Counted from the first letter of the stretch, positions 1 through 7,437 are shown. The stretch is DNA of 20,990 bases from Bacillota bacterium (GCA_023413135.1 JAEZQK010000026.1:1-20990), one strand, 5' to 3'. The notes: generated from the sequence alone by a model not told the origin. Made by a program: numbers and translations.

Positions 1-36
1 CAGACTTCGGTGGTTCGAATCCACCCCCATCCACCA
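1..36 (+). tRNA. 3' end of a tRNA, possibly tRNA-Tyr (partial)
   Basis: Only the 3' part is in the window. A T arm is visible at 9-25, with stem GGTGG/CCACC around the loop TTCGAAT. It is followed by the acceptor 3' strand CCCATCC (26-32), discriminator A and an encoded CCA (34-36). The preceding CAGACTTC resembles the end of a long variable arm, as in class II tRNAs, and the whole tail resembles clostridial tRNA-Tyr. The anticodon is outside the window, so tRNA-Ser or another isotype cannot be excluded. Four bases separate it from the next tRNA, so the two are probably co-transcribed. Confidence 0.85.
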
Positions 37-40
37 ACAC

Positions 41-127
41 GCGGGAATGGCGGAATTGGCAGACGCGCTAGATTCAGGTTCTAGTGAAGGTTCCTTCATG
101 CAGGTTCAAGTCCTGTTTCCCGCACCA
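41..127 (+). tRNA. tRNA-Leu(CAG)
   Basis: A complete class II tRNA with encoded CCA. The acceptor stem is GCGGGAA (41-47) paired with TTCCCGC near the 3' end. The anticodon stem CTAGA (68-72)/TCTAG (80-84) encloses the loop TTCAGGT, giving anticodon CAG at 75-77, which reads the leucine codon CUG. A long variable arm follows, then a T arm containing GTTCAAG. It is the last gene of a tRNA cluster that enters the window from the left, and a strong terminator follows directly. Confidence 0.97.
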
Positions 128-130
128 CAA

Positions 131-155
131 CCCGTCTCGAAAGAGACGGGTTTTT
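131..155 (+). terminator. Rho-independent terminator of the tRNA cluster
   Basis: Perfect 8-bp stem CCCGTCTC/GAGACGGG around a GAAA tetraloop, followed directly by TTTTT. It starts three bases after the tRNA-Leu CCA. Confidence 0.93.
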
Positions 156-205
156 GTTGTATTCTTGCAAAATCCGTCTTTTTTTGCACTGAAACAGGCC
201 TTTTT

Positions 206-545
206 TTCTTATTTTTGCATTATCCCTTCGCTATTTCCTTCAAATTCGTATGGATACCCCTTGGGCTTTGGCTCGGGTTTTTGCCTCCATCATCCGCTTT
301 ATCAGGTTTTGCACACCACCCGCCAGGGAGATCGCCCGGCGGATATCATAGGAAGTATACATCAATGATGTCTCCGCAGCCACCATCCCCTTCCCTTTGC
401 ATAGGAAGTAATATGCACCGTCATAGAACTTGATCGTTCCGAAGGGATGCTCCGATACCCGGAACCGCTCCTTCAGCTTCTCTACATTTCGGCGGATGAA
501 AATCATCACTCGCATCGTAAAATGGTGTTGGCCCTCTTTGGTAAT
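206..545 (-). pseudogene. 3' remnant of an IS1182-family transposase with element end
   Basis: The minus-strand reading frame is open from 545 down to a stop at 240-242. It carries the C-terminal part of an IS1182-type DDE transposase: the motif SEHPFGTIKF followed by a region with AAETSLMYTSYDIRRA. In this family such motifs lie in the last quarter of a protein of roughly 450-550 residues, so most of the gene and its catalytic residues are missing. A stop lies in frame at 546-548. Beyond the stop codon, bases 206-239 align without gaps to a second remnant at 3948-4042, so the outer end of the element probably lies near 206. The fragment should be inactive. IS1182 assignment is by motif recall. 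Confidence 0.8.
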
Positions 546-601
546 CTATATGATGAAGCCACACCTAAATCAGACACAAAAAGGTAGCGTCACATAGCGA
601 G

Positions 602-629
602 GCAGCCGTCCAACTGGACGGCTGCTTTA
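602..629 (+). terminator. Perfect hairpin, possible terminator
   Basis: A 10-bp perfect stem GCAGCCGTCC/GGACGGCTGC with loop AACT, followed by only three T. No gene clearly ends here. It is the only strong structure in the gene-free stretch 546-935, where I see no other feature. Confidence 0.4.
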
Positions 630-935
630 GTGTATAAAAGCGTTGCTGGAATTTTTCATGGATTCTGCCGGAACTCTTCAAATTTCAAAACGACTTTTTG
701 TCTCAACAATATAGACAAGCCGAGAGGGGAACAGAAAACTCGGTGAGCATCGGAACTAAGAGAAAGGAGTGAGTCCAAAGGAGAAGGATCGGGCGTGGAT
801 GGATGCCTGTAGACGAGCTTGGCCGCTGCCATCCTCAAGGGGATGGAATGTTCTATAAGGTTTCATTGCACGTAACGAGGCGCTGAGATGCGCTTCTAAT
901 AGCACCTCAAAACCCAGAAACCCCTAAAAACAGCT

Positions 936-958
936 TGCACTTAGCTGTATTAAGTGCA
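936..958. promoter_or_regulatory. Inverted repeat just upstream of the secreted PG-binding gene
   Basis: TGCACTTA (936-943) and TAAGTGCA (951-958) form an 8-bp perfect dyad with a 7-base spacer. It ends ten bases before the ribosome binding site of the following gene. It could be an operator or an mRNA hairpin in the leader. No convincing promoter hexamers were found nearby. Confidence 0.4.
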
Positions 959-977
959 CCCAAAATGAAAGGAGAAA

Positions 978-1385
978 ATGAAAATGAAACACGCTAAGAA
1001 ACTTCTGGCTCTGGCTTTGGTTATTGCTTCCGTGTTCGCCATTGCGGCTCCGGCTTTGGCGGTAGATCGCCCCTGGGCGGACCGTTGGAACCTTCACACG
1101 ATCTTACCCAACACATTCCCCCCGTCGAGTGATCCCCTGTATCAGCAGATCAAGAATTTGCAAAGTGATCTGAACGTACTTCGTTCTCGGCTCCTTGTCT
1201 TTAGTCTCAACAGCTCAACCTACTACTTTGCGGAGTTAGTTGTTGATGGGCAGTATGGCACAAATTCCGCAAACGCGATTCGAAAGGTGCAGGCTTATTA
1301 CGGCCTGACAGTCGATGGTATGTGCGGAAAACAGACCAAAGATAAGCTTTGGAATGCCCTTGGTTATCAGCCGCCCGCAAATTGA
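978..1385 (+). CDS. Small secreted protein with a peptidoglycan-binding-like domain
   Basis: A 135-residue product. Residues 1-28 form a signal peptide: a lysine-rich start, a hydrophobic core and a likely cleavage after ALA. The C-terminal part (about 85-130) matches the PG_binding_1 fold pattern: VDGQYGTNSANAIRKVQ, then GLTVDGMCGKQTKDKLW. In this family the module binds the cell wall and is usually attached to a hydrolase, but no catalytic domain is present here. The middle (about 50-80) is a short helix-prone stretch. AAAGGAG at 968-974 is only 3 bases from the ATG at 978 but 9 bases from an in-frame ATG at 984, so translation may begin at 984. The gene stands alone, with a dyad upstream and a hairpin downstream. 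The wall-binding role is inferred from the fold pattern. Confidence 0.85.
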   Translation: MKMKHAKKLLALALVIASVFAIAAPALAVDRPWADRWNLHTILPNTFPPSSDPLYQQIKNLQSDLNVLRSRLLVFSLNSSTYYFAELVVDGQYGTNSANAIRKVQAYYGLTVDGMCGKQTKDKLWNALGYQPPAN

Positions 1386-1406
1386 CACAACCAAAACAAG
1401 AAGTGG

Positions 1407-1430
1407 AGGAGCCTCACATGAGGCTCCTTC
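1407..1430 (+). terminator. Hairpin after the PG-binding gene
   Basis: AGGAGCCTC/GAGGCTCCT, a 9-bp perfect stem with an ACAT loop, 21 bases after the stop codon. The following bases are not T-rich, so termination efficiency is uncertain. Confidence 0.55.
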
Positions 1431-1504
1431 AGATTGTCGACAAACGGCCTCCTAGTCTTTTGGGGGGCAGTTGTTGAGTTAAGCCGCAAGAGAAAGGGCT
1501 GCTG

Positions 1505-1726
1505 TTAGGAGGCTATGGAAAAGCGAAACCAAAGCACGACAGGGATGGCTGTCCCAGAGCCTAATCGCCAGTTTCTATAGATTTCTGCAACGAACAGGAG
1601 GAGCAATTCTATTCTCACCCTCGCAAGCCCTCTATGTTTTGCATAACGTATGCCACGCAATTCCTTTGCTTCTGCAAAGACACGCTCAATGGTTTCTTTG
1701 CTCTTGACATAGCGTTCTTCATGCCC
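1505..1726 (-). pseudogene. C-terminal remnant of a second transposase (IS1182-like DDE)
   Basis: Read on the minus strand from 1726, the frame gives GHEERYVKSKETIERVFAEA and continues KELRGIRYAKHRGLARVRIE, with a stop at 1505-1507. The KETIERVFA and RYAKHRGLARV motifs are typical of the extreme C terminus of DDE transposases of IS1182 or related IS4/IS5-like groups. There is no start codon and no N-terminal part. The fragment begins within a few bases of the end of the neighbouring membrane-protein gene, so an insertion or deletion probably ended there. It differs in sequence from the remnants at 206-545 and 3948-4042, so it derives from another element. Confidence 0.7.
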
Positions 1727-1732
1727 TCCACC

Positions 1733-3130
1733 TCAAACCCATTGCAGAATCGCTTTGTACCCTGGAAAATCCTTGAGCCGATAGGATTCAATGCTGACGA
1801 CTTGGCCTGTTTTTGCGTCGATCTCAACACGATAATTCGTCATGTCATACAGATTGCCGAAGGTTTCAATCGCTTGAGTACCCTGCATGGAAAAATGGAA
1901 CCGCCAAAGAGGGGTGACCGGATTCGTTATATCGTAATATATATAGATGGAATCGTACTTTAGCAAGTCCTCTTGTGTGATTCCATAGGTTTTATGAATA
2001 GCGCTTTTAGCTGCTTCCAGCGCATCGCTTTCCGGCAGGGAATGCTCATCGGGCAAGCCGTAACAGTATTGCGAAAAGGCATTCGTGACTGCATCATCCA
2101 GTTCTGGTTTGTCCTCTTTCTTTAAGAGAAGCTGCGGGCGTATGATTTCTGACCATTGCGCTTTTGCTTCTAGCGTCCAGTTAAAAAATGATAAAAATCT
2201 CTGCTGCGTTTGCATATTGCCAATGGCCGGTATGACTTTAGGAGATGTTATATCTATGAAAAAACGGTCATAGATTAACTTCCATAAGAAAGGTTGTAAA
2301 TCCGCATTGCCGGTATGTGGGTCGATTTCAACATACATAGTGTTTCCTTGTCTATAAGGTGTTCTTATGTCGGCAATCCAGACGGGGGCGGCTCCTTCCG
2401 TTGTGGAATAACGCTTACCATCCTTCTCCACCGTGCGCGGAAGGATAATATACTCACTGACTACAGCACAAGAATCATAGGTTCCCGGCGTAGCATCGGT
2501 CCATATTTCGCCATATGTGCGCGCAATCATCTCTGCGTCCTTTTGAGGAATGGCGTCATCATCAGGCAATACAAACATCTCAAAATCAGGCTGCTGTATG
2601 CCCGCATCAATAAGTGTCTGTGTAAACCATGCTTTCTGCTCCAATGTCCAATCGCTGAATGTGCCCCATATTTTTTCCATGATTGGTCGGAAAGCAACAT
2701 GATCAACAGGCGCATTCAGCCACTCTGTCATCAGCTTTTCGGATAAGGAGGAAGCCTCTGTTTCAGTCAAGTTACCGGAAAGCAGCAATTCAAGCTCCGT
2801 ACTTTGTTCAAGGATACCACTTTCAGCCAAGGACGCGACCAACTCGATCCTTTCCTTGCCGGACCATTCCTCAAAATAACCTTCCTGTGATTGCTTCTTC
2901 AAAAATTTTGATGCATCGTCCCATGATAACGTCAACGCTGCCAGCGCAGTCACTACCGCCAGTACAAGCACGATCACCAAAACAAAACCAACCGATAGCT
3001 TCCTTTTCACTTTAACCTCTCCTTTCACGTTCGCCAATATACGCTGAGCGAGCCAAGGATCGCCCTCCAAGCCGGAAAGGCGTTTGTCAACAGCCTGACG
3101 AAATGATACGCCCTGTTTGCGTTCATTCAT
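1733..3130 (-). CDS. One-pass membrane protein with PepSY-like repeats, putative anti-sigma partner
   Basis: A 465-residue protein starting at ATG 3130, chosen because GGAAAGGGG lies just upstream and because the upstream extension would run through the sigma gene. Residues 1-45 are cytoplasmic (FRQAVDKRLSGLEGDPWLAQR), 46-68 are one transmembrane helix (LSVGFVLVIVLVLAVV), and the rest is predicted outside. The outer part holds two repeats resembling PepSY units. The first has APVWIADI and MYVEIDPHTGN near 240-270; the second has PLWRFHF and YRVEIDAKTGQVV near the C terminus. It overlaps the sigma gene by 8 bases, so the two are translationally coupled. A protein of similar layout is encoded at 5995-7422. 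By position and topology it probably restrains or senses for the sigma factor, but it lacks a recognisable zinc-binding anti-sigma motif. Confidence 0.8.
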   Translation of the reverse strand: MNERKQGVSFRQAVDKRLSGLEGDPWLAQRILANVKGEVKVKRKLSVGFVLVIVLVLAVVTALAALTLSWDDASKFLKKQSQEGYFEEWSGKERIELVASLAESGILEQSTELELLLSGNLTETEASSLSEKLMTEWLNAPVDHVAFRPIMEKIWGTFSDWTLEQKAWFTQTLIDAGIQQPDFEMFVLPDDDAIPQKDAEMIARTYGEIWTDATPGTYDSCAVVSEYIILPRTVEKDGKRYSTTEGAAPVWIADIRTPYRQGNTMYVEIDPHTGNADLQPFLWKLIYDRFFIDITSPKVIPAIGNMQTQQRFLSFFNWTLEAKAQWSEIIRPQLLLKKEDKPELDDAVTNAFSQYCYGLPDEHSLPESDALEAAKSAIHKTYGITQEDLLKYDSIYIYYDITNPVTPLWRFHFSMQGTQAIETFGNLYDMTNYRVEIDAKTGQVVSIESYRLKDFPGYKAILQWV

Positions 3131-3641
3131 AGAAATAACCCCTTTCCAGCACATTGCGCAATCTCTTTTTTGCACGGTTCAAACGATCAGATATTGTGGT
3201 CTGAGCCAACCCTAATGAAGAAGATATCTCTGCGATCTTCATGCCCTGATAATAGTAGAGCATGATAACCTCTTTGAGCTTTTGGGGCAGTTTCATAACT
3301 GCCAGCATCACTTCTTCATCTGATTCGTCATAAGGTACAGACGCTTCCGGTAGCATATCGAGTGTTATTCGCCTATCTACACACCGAAACCATGAGGTGC
3401 GCTGCATATCTCGACATGTGTTAATTGCGATTCGCATCAACCAAGCTCTTTCACTACAGTCTCCGCGAAAAGACCCAAATGCCTTATATGCTTTCAAGAA
3501 CGTTTCTTGTACCGCGTCCTCTGCCAGCGCTGTATCGTGCAAATACATGTAGCACATGCGAAGCAGCGCTGTTTGATATTCTTCCACCAAACGACTTAGC
3601 GCTTGATCTAGGTTGCTGTCAGGGCCCATGACAACTTCCAT
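3123..3641 (-). CDS. ECF-type RNA polymerase sigma factor
   Basis: A 172-residue protein with the two sigma-70 domains of an ECF factor and nothing else. Region 2 lies at about 10-80, with LAEDAVQETFLKAYKAFGSF and AWLMRIAINTCRDMQRT. Region 4 lies at about 115-165, with LPQKLKEVIMLYYYQGMKIA, then the helix-turn-helix ISSSLGLAQTTISDRLNRAK. It would direct RNA polymerase to a small regulon, often including its own operon. The start at 3641 is supported by AAAGGAGGT nine bases upstream. The gene overlaps the downstream membrane-protein gene by 8 bases, the usual arrangement of a sigma factor with its regulator. A second sigma/membrane pair lies at 5522-7422 on the other strand. Confidence 0.93.
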   Translation of the reverse strand: MEVVMGPDSNLDQALSRLVEEYQTALLRMCYMYLHDTALAEDAVQETFLKAYKAFGSFRGDCSERAWLMRIAINTCRDMQRTSWFRCVDRRITLDMLPEASVPYDESDEEVMLAVMKLPQKLKEVIMLYYYQGMKIAEISSSLGLAQTTISDRLNRAKKRLRNVLERGYFYE

Positions 3642-3947
3642 CCGCTGCTCACCTCCTTTTACCTTATAGACGAGTTAAATATGAAAAACTACGGAACATT
3701 GAACTTTTTTTGCAGGGTTTTTCCACCTTTTCCTCGCCCCTCCCATTTTGGCGACTTCTTCAATCGAAGTCAACATGCTTTTGATCACCATGATCGACGT
3801 ACTGGACTTTTCTATGGAAAAGCGCTTCTGGAACATTGCAGGGTTTCTGCATGTACTCTTTAATGTTCAAGGCAAGATAAAGGTTTTATAATGTAATCAA
3901 GATAAAGCCGACGAATGAAAGGAGCGCACGAGACTGGCATGATGAGG

Positions 3948-4042
3948 TTCTTACTTTTGCATTTCTATACAGCAATTTTCTTCAAATTGACATGGATACC
4001 CCTTGGGTTTTGGCTCGGGTTTTTGCCTCCGTCATCCGCTTT
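3948..4042 (-). mobile_element. Short 3'-end remnant of the same IS1182-type element as 206-545
   Basis: These 95 bases align without gaps to 206-300. By eye count about 56 of 61 bases match in the coding part and about 23 of 34 beyond the stop. On the minus strand the piece reads KRMTEAKTRAKTQGVSMSI and stop, against KRMMEAKTRAKAQGVSIRI in the other copy. The homology ends at 4042, where the transposase reading continues only in the first copy. It shows that the element was present at least twice. The rest of the gene-free stretch 3642-4104 holds no gene I can support. Confidence 0.8.
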
Positions 4043-4104
4043 GTTTCTATCTCTCGGACAGCGCCCCACCGCACGCTGATTATCGTTAAATCTGCATATT
4101 TTTC

Positions 4105-4144
4105 TTGATATCGGCATAAAATCGTGGCATAATTATACCGATAT
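4105..4144 (+). promoter_or_regulatory. Promoter of the fic gene with an overlapping inverted repeat
   Basis: TTGATA (4105-4110) and CATAAT (4128-4133) are separated by 17 bases and form a good vegetative promoter. An inverted repeat spans the same region: ATATCGGCATAA (4108-4119) and TTATACCGATAT (4133-4144), 11 of 12 pairs matching. Its arms cover the -35 box and the -10/start region, a layout typical of a repressor operator. The binding protein is not identified. Confidence 0.65.
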
Positions 4145-4179
4145 TTAGCTGTGTACACCGATTTAGTAAGGAGGCTTCG

Positions 4180-5226
4180 ATGCGCGGCTTCACTTTCGAC
4201 ACAAGGCCATTACTCACCCCAGAAATCGTGCGTCTATTAACGAAAATCCACGAGTGCAAAGGTAAGCAGGAGTTATATATCGAAGCGCACGCTGATGTAT
4301 TGGCGACGCTTCTGAAAAGCGCTAAGATTCAGAGTACTGGTGCATCCAACCGAATAGAGGGAATCTACACCTCAGACGAGCGGTTGAACGCACTTGTAAA
4401 CGGGAAGGCCGAACCGCTCAACCGCTCCGAAGAAGAGATCGCAGGGTATCGCAAGGTGCTGGAGACCATCCATGAGGGGTACGAGTTTATCCCGCCCAGG
4501 GCTTCGATCATTCTGCAGCTTCACCGGGATCTGTACTCGTACAGCGCATACGGAAGCGGTGGCCGTTGGAAGAATACCGACAACGCAATTGTGGAGGAAA
4601 GCTCGGATGGGGTAAGATCCGTTCGCTTCCAGCCACTCCCGGCGTTTGAAATACCGGAAGCCATGGAGCGCTTATGCAACGGATATCTGGACGCTGTCGC
4701 GCATGAGCAGGGGGATCCGCTGCTCATGGGCATCCAGTTCATCCTCGACTTTCTGTGCATACATCCTTTCAACGACGGAAACGGCCGTATGAGCCGCTTG
4801 CTCACCCTGCTCACGCTGTACCGGAGCGGATACATTGTCGGAAAATACATCAGCCTGGAAATGCTGATCGAAAAGAGCAAGGAATCCTATTACGAGACGC
4901 TGAAAGCAAGTTCACAAGGCTGGCATGAAAGCGTAAACACCTATGAACCGTTCACGCGGTACATGCTTGGTATCATCCTGGCTGCTTATCGGGACTTCAA
5001 CAGCCGCGTGGAATACCTGCGTGACAAGAAGCTCAGCAAACCTGAGCGTATCCGCCGAATTTTTGCCAATCGTCTTGATGCGCTCTCCCGGCAGGAATTG
5101 AGCGAATTGTGCCCTGACATCAGTGAGGCAACCATCAAGCTGGCGCTTGCGCAGCTGGTCAAGGAGGGTTATATTCATAAGCTCGGTTCGGCGCGCGCTA
5201 CCAAGTACATCCGTAACAACACATGA
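4180..5226 (+). CDS. Fic-domain protein AMP-transferase, class II with N-terminal inhibitory motif
   Basis: A 348-residue protein. The Fic core carries the full motif HPFNDGNGRMSR at 195-206, including the catalytic histidine (195), the phosphate-binding GNG and both arginines. Fic enzymes usually transfer AMP from ATP to hydroxyl groups of target proteins. Upstream, SNRIEG (56-61) fits the class II inhibitory motif (S/T)xxxE(G/N), whose glutamate blocks productive ATP binding, so the enzyme should be autoinhibited. The C-terminal 80 residues (ISEATIKLALAQLVKEGYIH) look like a winged-helix domain, common in standalone Fic proteins of this length. AAGGAGG precedes the start by 5 bases. No antitoxin gene sits beside it, in line with intramolecular inhibition. 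The target is unknown. Confidence 0.93.
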   Translation: MRGFTFDTRPLLTPEIVRLLTKIHECKGKQELYIEAHADVLATLLKSAKIQSTGASNRIEGIYTSDERLNALVNGKAEPLNRSEEEIAGYRKVLETIHEGYEFIPPRASIILQLHRDLYSYSAYGSGGRWKNTDNAIVEESSDGVRSVRFQPLPAFEIPEAMERLCNGYLDAVAHEQGDPLLMGIQFILDFLCIHPFNDGNGRMSRLLTLLTLYRSGYIVGKYISLEMLIEKSKESYYETLKASSQGWHESVNTYEPFTRYMLGIILAAYRDFNSRVEYLRDKKLSKPERIRRIFANRLDALSRQELSELCPDISEATIKLALAQLVKEGYIHKLGSARATKYIRNNT

Positions 5227-5325
5227 ATCGCAAACCACCGCCATAAGTGCAAAAGAAGCTTCAGTACGCGGAAGAGCAGCTAGCGCTTGTGGAAGCTTAT
5301 TTGAATAATAGCCCGAACATGATAT

Positions 5326-5362
5326 CTGTCCAAAAAGCGATCGTTTTTTAGACAGGTTTTTT
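5326..5362 (+). terminator. Likely terminator after fic
   Basis: CTGTC (5326-5330) and GACAG (5351-5355) close a long stem that contains AAAAA/TTTTT and the self-complementary CGATCG. It is followed by a G and a run of six T. It lies about 100 bases after the fic stop. The bases between 5363 and 5521 show nothing beyond a possible sigma-type -10 (CCGTCTAATG at 5462-5470 and following). Confidence 0.6.
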
Positions 5363-5521
5363 GCTGCATTAAATGTGTTATCCGGCACAAATGAAAGTTC
5401 CCAAAGGAGAGCCCGAGGTAGATAAAATTTCCATAAGAAATAAATCTTTGTTGCACATAGGCCGTCTAATGGTGGTAATGCATTACGTTTAAAGCGCCAG
5501 CCTTTGGCGGAGGTGACAAAA

Positions 5522-5998
5522 TTGATCGACAAGCAAACCTTTGTTGCGCTGGTGGAGGAAAAAAGCCAGACACTCTACCGTGTCGCGCGCTCCATCCTGC
5601 GCAATGAAGAGGATTGCGACGACGCTTTGCAGGAAAGCGTTTTGAAAGCGTGGGCTTCGCGCCATAAGCTGAGGGAGGAACGATACTTTGCCACCTGGAT
5701 CACGCGGATCGTGATCCACGAGTGCCGGAACATCCAGCGCAAGCAGCGCAAATACAGCTTATCCGCCGAAATTGTGACAGACACGCGGGACGCGATGCCT
5801 GACCTTGACCTTCACAACGCCATGGATACCCTGCCGGAGAAGCTGCGGCTCCCCATTGTTCTTCACTATATCGAAGGGTATTCCTTGAAAGAGATCGCAG
5901 CGGCGCTGAGGCTGCCCGTATCAACAGTGCGAAACAGGCTCTATGCCGGGCGGCAAAAATTGCGGTTAGATTTGGATGAAGGAGGCGTTACGCTATGA
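5522..5998 (+). CDS. ECF-type RNA polymerase sigma factor (second copy of the module)
   Basis: A 158-residue protein from a TTG start at 5522, preferred because GGAGGT (5509-5514) is 7 bases upstream. A GTG at 5513 or TTG at 5504 would leave that site inside the gene. Region 2 holds NEEDCDDALQESVLKAW and FATWITRIVIHECRNIQR. Region 4 holds LPEKLRLPIVLHYIEGYSLK, then the helix-turn-helix IAAALRLPVSTVRNRLYAGR. No extra C-terminal domain is present. It ends in ATGA overlapping the next gene by 4 bases. It shares the layout of the factor at 3123-3641, but the two differ at many positions and probably recognise different promoters. Confidence 0.93.
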   Translation: MIDKQTFVALVEEKSQTLYRVARSILRNEEDCDDALQESVLKAWASRHKLREERYFATWITRIVIHECRNIQRKQRKYSLSAEIVTDTRDAMPDLDLHNAMDTLPEKLRLPIVLHYIEGYSLKEIAAALRLPVSTVRNRLYAGRQKLRLDLDEGGVTL

Positions 5999-7422
5999 AG
6001 CGTGAGGAATTGATGAAATTCGCACCCATGCCCAAGCGTTCCCACGATCTGCTTATGGCCGCAGCGCATGGTGTAGAGGAGGAGAAAGCCGTGAAAAAGA
6101 AAATTTCGTTGAGCCTTGTATTGGCCTTGGTCCTCATTTTCGTGGCAGTGGCTGCGGTAGCGGCGACGCTTTTGTGGGATGACTACGCCTTGAAGGTAAA
6201 GCAGACCGAACAGGAAAAAGGCGACTATGAAAAGTGGCCGGCAAAGGACAAAATCGATCTGGTAAAAGCGCTCGCAGAGATGGGCCATATTGCGGAATCC
6301 GATGAGACAAAGCTGCTTTTCGATCCATCTATACCGGATGCAGATGCCCACCGCATAGCTGATAAGCTGCTCATGAACCTGACGCAAAGAAAGGTGTTCG
6401 ACATCAGCCTGATCGAGATGACGCAATCGATTTGGGGTTCCTATGTAACATGGACGCCGGAACGCAAGGCATGGTGGCAGAGCATTGAGAATATGGAAAG
6501 AGAGCCTTCCCCCGACGCCATCATCATGGTCATGCCTGAAGAAGGCGACCTGTCGGAGGAGGAAGCGATCCTAATTGCAAAGGAAGCCACCCTCAAAGCG
6601 TTTGGCCTGCCGGAGAGCTATCTGGACGGAGGCTATCAAGTATATACGGAACTCTACGTCACGCCGGCAAGGCCGGAGTATAGGCGCTGGTATGTGCAAA
6701 TTCATGAGATCGTAAAAGAGGAAAGCATCAATGGCCCAAGCTTGTTTTCCGCCACGATGGATGCGCGCACGGGCACCTTGATTGCCGATCCTGACAAAGG
6801 TTCCGTCCTTCCCGAGGAGCAGAAAGAGAGATATGATAACAAGCCCGTGTTCGAGCAATTTTCCCACCCGTTGTACGCGGTCAGGGAGAAATTGCGTGAT
6901 GAAGCTGTTGACGAAGGCGGCCTCGAAATGTTTGAGTTGCGGAACCGCACCTTGGAACAGAAGGCAGCCTATTCCAAAGAGGTCAATCCCATCATTCAGG
7001 CGATACTGGACAGCGGTGACTTGAGCCCCGTCACCTTTGATGGTTATGTTGATTACTCCATCGTCGCGCCCTCAACATACACCTATGGATTGCCCGGAGA
7101 CAACGATATTCCGCAGGAGCAGGCACTCGAACTGGCTGTCAAAGCGATCCGGGAAACATATGGCCTTGATGAAAGCATTGTCGCGCTATACAAGTGGGTT
7201 TGTACATACTTTGACATATCAGACCCGGAAAAACCGCTATGGAGGTTCCTCATCCAACCCGAGACATGGAGAGATTTTGAGGGAGGATTGGATAACCCGC
7301 AATACGATCTGCGCTATAGAGTGGAAATCGATGCGCGCACCGGCGATATCGTAACGGCAGAAGAATTTCAATTCGTACTAATAGATTGGAAGGATCGGGA
7401 AAACGTACTGAGATGGTATTGA
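5995..7422 (+). CDS. One-pass membrane protein with PepSY-like repeats, putative partner of the sigma factor
   Basis: A 475-residue protein. Residues 1-37 are cytoplasmic, 38-60 are one membrane helix (LSLVLALVLIFVAVAAVAA), and the rest is predicted extracytoplasmic. It resembles the product at 1733-3130 along its length: LLWDD after the helix, then YEKWPAKDKIDLVKALAE, a WGSYVTWTPERKAWW segment, a YGLPGDNDIPQEQA segment, and a final PLWRFLI and YRVEIDARTGDIV repeat. Both carry two PepSY-like units, a fold found in extracytoplasmic inhibitory or sensing regions. The ATGA overlap with the sigma gene implies coupled translation. Its role as regulator of that sigma factor is inferred from position and topology, since no classical anti-sigma motif is visible. 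Confidence 0.8.
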   Translation: MKREELMKFAPMPKRSHDLLMAAAHGVEEEKAVKKKISLSLVLALVLIFVAVAAVAATLLWDDYALKVKQTEQEKGDYEKWPAKDKIDLVKALAEMGHIAESDETKLLFDPSIPDADAHRIADKLLMNLTQRKVFDISLIEMTQSIWGSYVTWTPERKAWWQSIENMEREPSPDAIIMVMPEEGDLSEEEAILIAKEATLKAFGLPESYLDGGYQVYTELYVTPARPEYRRWYVQIHEIVKEESINGPSLFSATMDARTGTLIADPDKGSVLPEEQKERYDNKPVFEQFSHPLYAVREKLRDEAVDEGGLEMFELRNRTLEQKAAYSKEVNPIIQAILDSGDLSPVTFDGYVDYSIVAPSTYTYGLPGDNDIPQEQALELAVKAIRETYGLDESIVALYKWVCTYFDISDPEKPLWRFLIQPETWRDFEGGLDNPQYDLRYRVEIDARTGDIVTAEEFQFVLIDWKDRENVLRWY

Positions 7423-7437
7423 CGATGAAAGGGGCTG

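Noticed and set aside
656..838. Minus-strand 60-codon frame in the gap before the PG-binding gene.
   Set aside because: No ribosome binding site, no domain, low-complexity composition and no supporting neighbour; treated as chance.
3692..3846. Repeated GGAACATTG and TGCAGGGTTT pieces at 3692-3721 and 3831-3846.
   Set aside because: Short, imperfectly spaced and without element ends; could be chance or an old duplication, with no function inferred.
5247..5351. A 34-codon plus-strand frame from GTG reading LQYAEEQLALVEAYLNNSPN, just after fic.
   Set aside because: It looks protein-like but has no ribosome binding site, ends inside the terminator stem and matches no family I know. It may be the tail of a lost gene, but the support is too weak to list.
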